From Trichoplusia ni (lineage: Eukaryota > Arthropoda > Insecta > Lepidoptera > Noctuidae): a stretch of 64,000 nucleotides of DNA. The notes beneath the pieces are model-generated. The model worked only from the letters and a program-made list of their open reading frames with translations, was not told the DNA's origin and did not search any database. The translations under genes and the position numbers were made by a program. Shown here piece by piece: positions 62,821 through 64,000 of this stretch. The stretch covers positions 5,638,691 to 5,702,690 of the forward strand of contig NC_039497.1 of the NCBI RefSeq assembly GCF_003590095.1. Reading direction: 5' to 3'. Within the stretch, counting starts at the first letter, position 1. Each line of letters starts with the position of its first letter.

Positions 62821-64000
62821 ATGAATATGGATCGATATATTTTGGGAATCTTCTTTTATATCTTCTGTAATTTTTATACGAATACGGCAGTAAAAGTAAG
62901 TTTTTTTTAGGTTTTTGTTAATATACATTTTATAGATTTTTCGTGTTCTCGTTAATATATGCATTTGTGAGGTAGTCAGTGAATCCTCGTGAAAAGTTTT
63001 ACGTCTAAAATTTTTAGAATACCGTACCCAAAAGGTTTTAGAAAATAGAAACGAAACCCTAAAACTAAGGCTCCGCTGCCTGTACTACTACCCGTCCGTC
63101 TGCCACCAGGCTATATCTTACGATCCGTCATAGCTAGATACTTGAAATGTTCACAAGTAGTTTATTAGTTTTGCCGCTATTACAACACATACCAGAATTT
63201 TAGTCCGCTCGAAAGCCTCTAACACAACCTTGACAGATTTCACCTTTTGGGTACAAAACCGTAAAAAATAAATATGTTACAGATGACATATGTAGCCCTA
63301 CAACGACCTCGGTTACTGCTCTGCAAGACTCAGTATGTGGAGAACTTGACAGTGACAAGTCTTCGATACAGCCGCAAAGATCCCTTATACTACTTGGTCA
63401 TTGAAGGCAAGTTGATGGACGTTTTTGGGAACAATATTACGGTGAGATATAATTCTGCTTTTATTTAAACACACAAGCACACTTTCTTCAACCAAACGCT
63501 GCAGCTAATTGAATTGTTGACGATTGTGTGAGTGATGAAAGTAACGTCACTTGATGAAGGAAATTTAACATTCTTATGTAACTGAGCTGTGTTGACCGCA
63601 TTACGGCTCAATCAAAGTTCTCACCTTCGATCCGAAAGTCCGCATCGACTTTTAGAATGTTAAGTGCAATTTTCAGATCAATATCACTGCTTTCGTGTTT
63701 CGGAGTTAAAAAATGTGGAACGTATGTCTGATCTGTCGTCACGTCGGATCGCTGTCTAATTGAGCTACGCGAGAAATTGTGCATCTGTGTTTTTGCGCAA
63801 GCTTGAGTACTATAATATGTCCTGCGCAGTTGGTTGGAATCTTGTGGCAATAGACGCCGGGGCTGACACAAATCAGGGTCATTAATAAATAACTAACATA
63901 ATTCCACATTACAGGTTATTTTTGACTTCTACCAGTTCAGTAACAACAGATATTTGCCCACCTACGTCGGGATCCGTGAGAAGATGTGCGATTTTGTTGA
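62821..64000 (+). CDS. Gene D: secreted DUF1091/ML-like protein, 5' part, runs off window
   Basis: Exon 1 is 62821-62895 (25 codons, signal peptide MNMDRYILGIFFYIFC), exon 2 is 63283-63441 (53 codons), and exon 3 starts at 63915 and is cut by the window end. Splice sites are gtaagt/ttacag and gtgaga/ttacag, phase 0. Exon 2 has ENLTVT and RYSRKDPLYY, which fit the family signature. Exon 3 begins VIFDFYQFSNNRYLPTYV, aligning with the start of exon 3 in A and B, and includes the first conserved cysteine (EKMCDF). The SFIEMHF block has become TYVGIRE, so this is the most diverged copy. Exon 2 itself opens with ATG in frame, but the upstream signal exon and good splice sites favour the longer start. 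Intron 1 is largely occupied by a diverged repeat (about 62990-63265). About half the protein lies outside the window. Confidence 0.85.
62990..63265 (-). repeat. Diverged interspersed repeat in gene D intron 1
   Basis: Bounded by ataccgtacccaaaaggttt and caccttttgggtacaaaacc, so its ends are inverted, with gtccgtctgccaccaggct inside. Related to the 54303 and 44618 repeats. Confidence 0.45.

Overview
The window is AT-rich, intron-containing animal DNA, most probably from a moth or butterfly. Four lines of evidence point there: short multi-exon genes with GT-AG introns; tRNA-headed SINEs of the kinds common in Lepidoptera; Helitron-like elements beginning TC, ending CTAG and inserted between A and T; and a repeat whose head reads like 5S rRNA. 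No bacterial operons, rRNA genes, genuine tRNA genes or CRISPR arrays were seen. The species cannot be named from sequence alone.

The only genes I can build with confidence are four members of one family of small secreted proteins, here called A to D. A (3204-5481, +) and B (14092-15594, -) are complete and convergent. C (54661-56952, -) is complete. D (62821 to the window end, +) is cut by the window edge. Each complete gene has a signal-peptide exon, an exon of exactly 53 codons, an exon of 50-51 codons and a last exon of 58-63 codons plus stop; D matches this as far as it goes. All introns are phase 0. Shared blocks are R-x-x-R-x-[DN]-P-x-Y-Y in exon 2, NRYRPSFIEMHF and a cysteine pair in exon 3, and GFPF[TS][KR]GRI in exon 4. 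The layout fits the insect DUF1091 / ML (MD-2-related lipid recognition)-like families, which include fly chemosensory CheA/CheB-type proteins. The family assignment is by motif memory and no search was run.

Layout: 1-3.2 kb is repeat-bearing flank. Gene A follows, then 8.6 kb of intergenic repeats and one unassigned candidate exon at 12976-13203, then gene B. From 15.6 to 54.6 kb lie about 39 kb in which I can support no gene. That stretch is filled with SINE copies, Helitron-like elements, non-LTR tails, a palindromic MITE at 36.7 kb and several perfect hairpins. Gene C follows. Next is a 1,534-bp hAT-type element (57378-58911) with an exact 8-bp target duplication, arrays of GGGTAACC-like words near both ends, and a Helitron fragment inside it. 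More repeats then lead to gene D.

The A-D proteins would be exported, N-glycosylated and disulfide-bonded, and probably bind a lipid or other hydrophobic ligand; this role is inferred from the family. The rest of the window records mobile-element activity that has spread the cluster apart and inserted into several of its introns.
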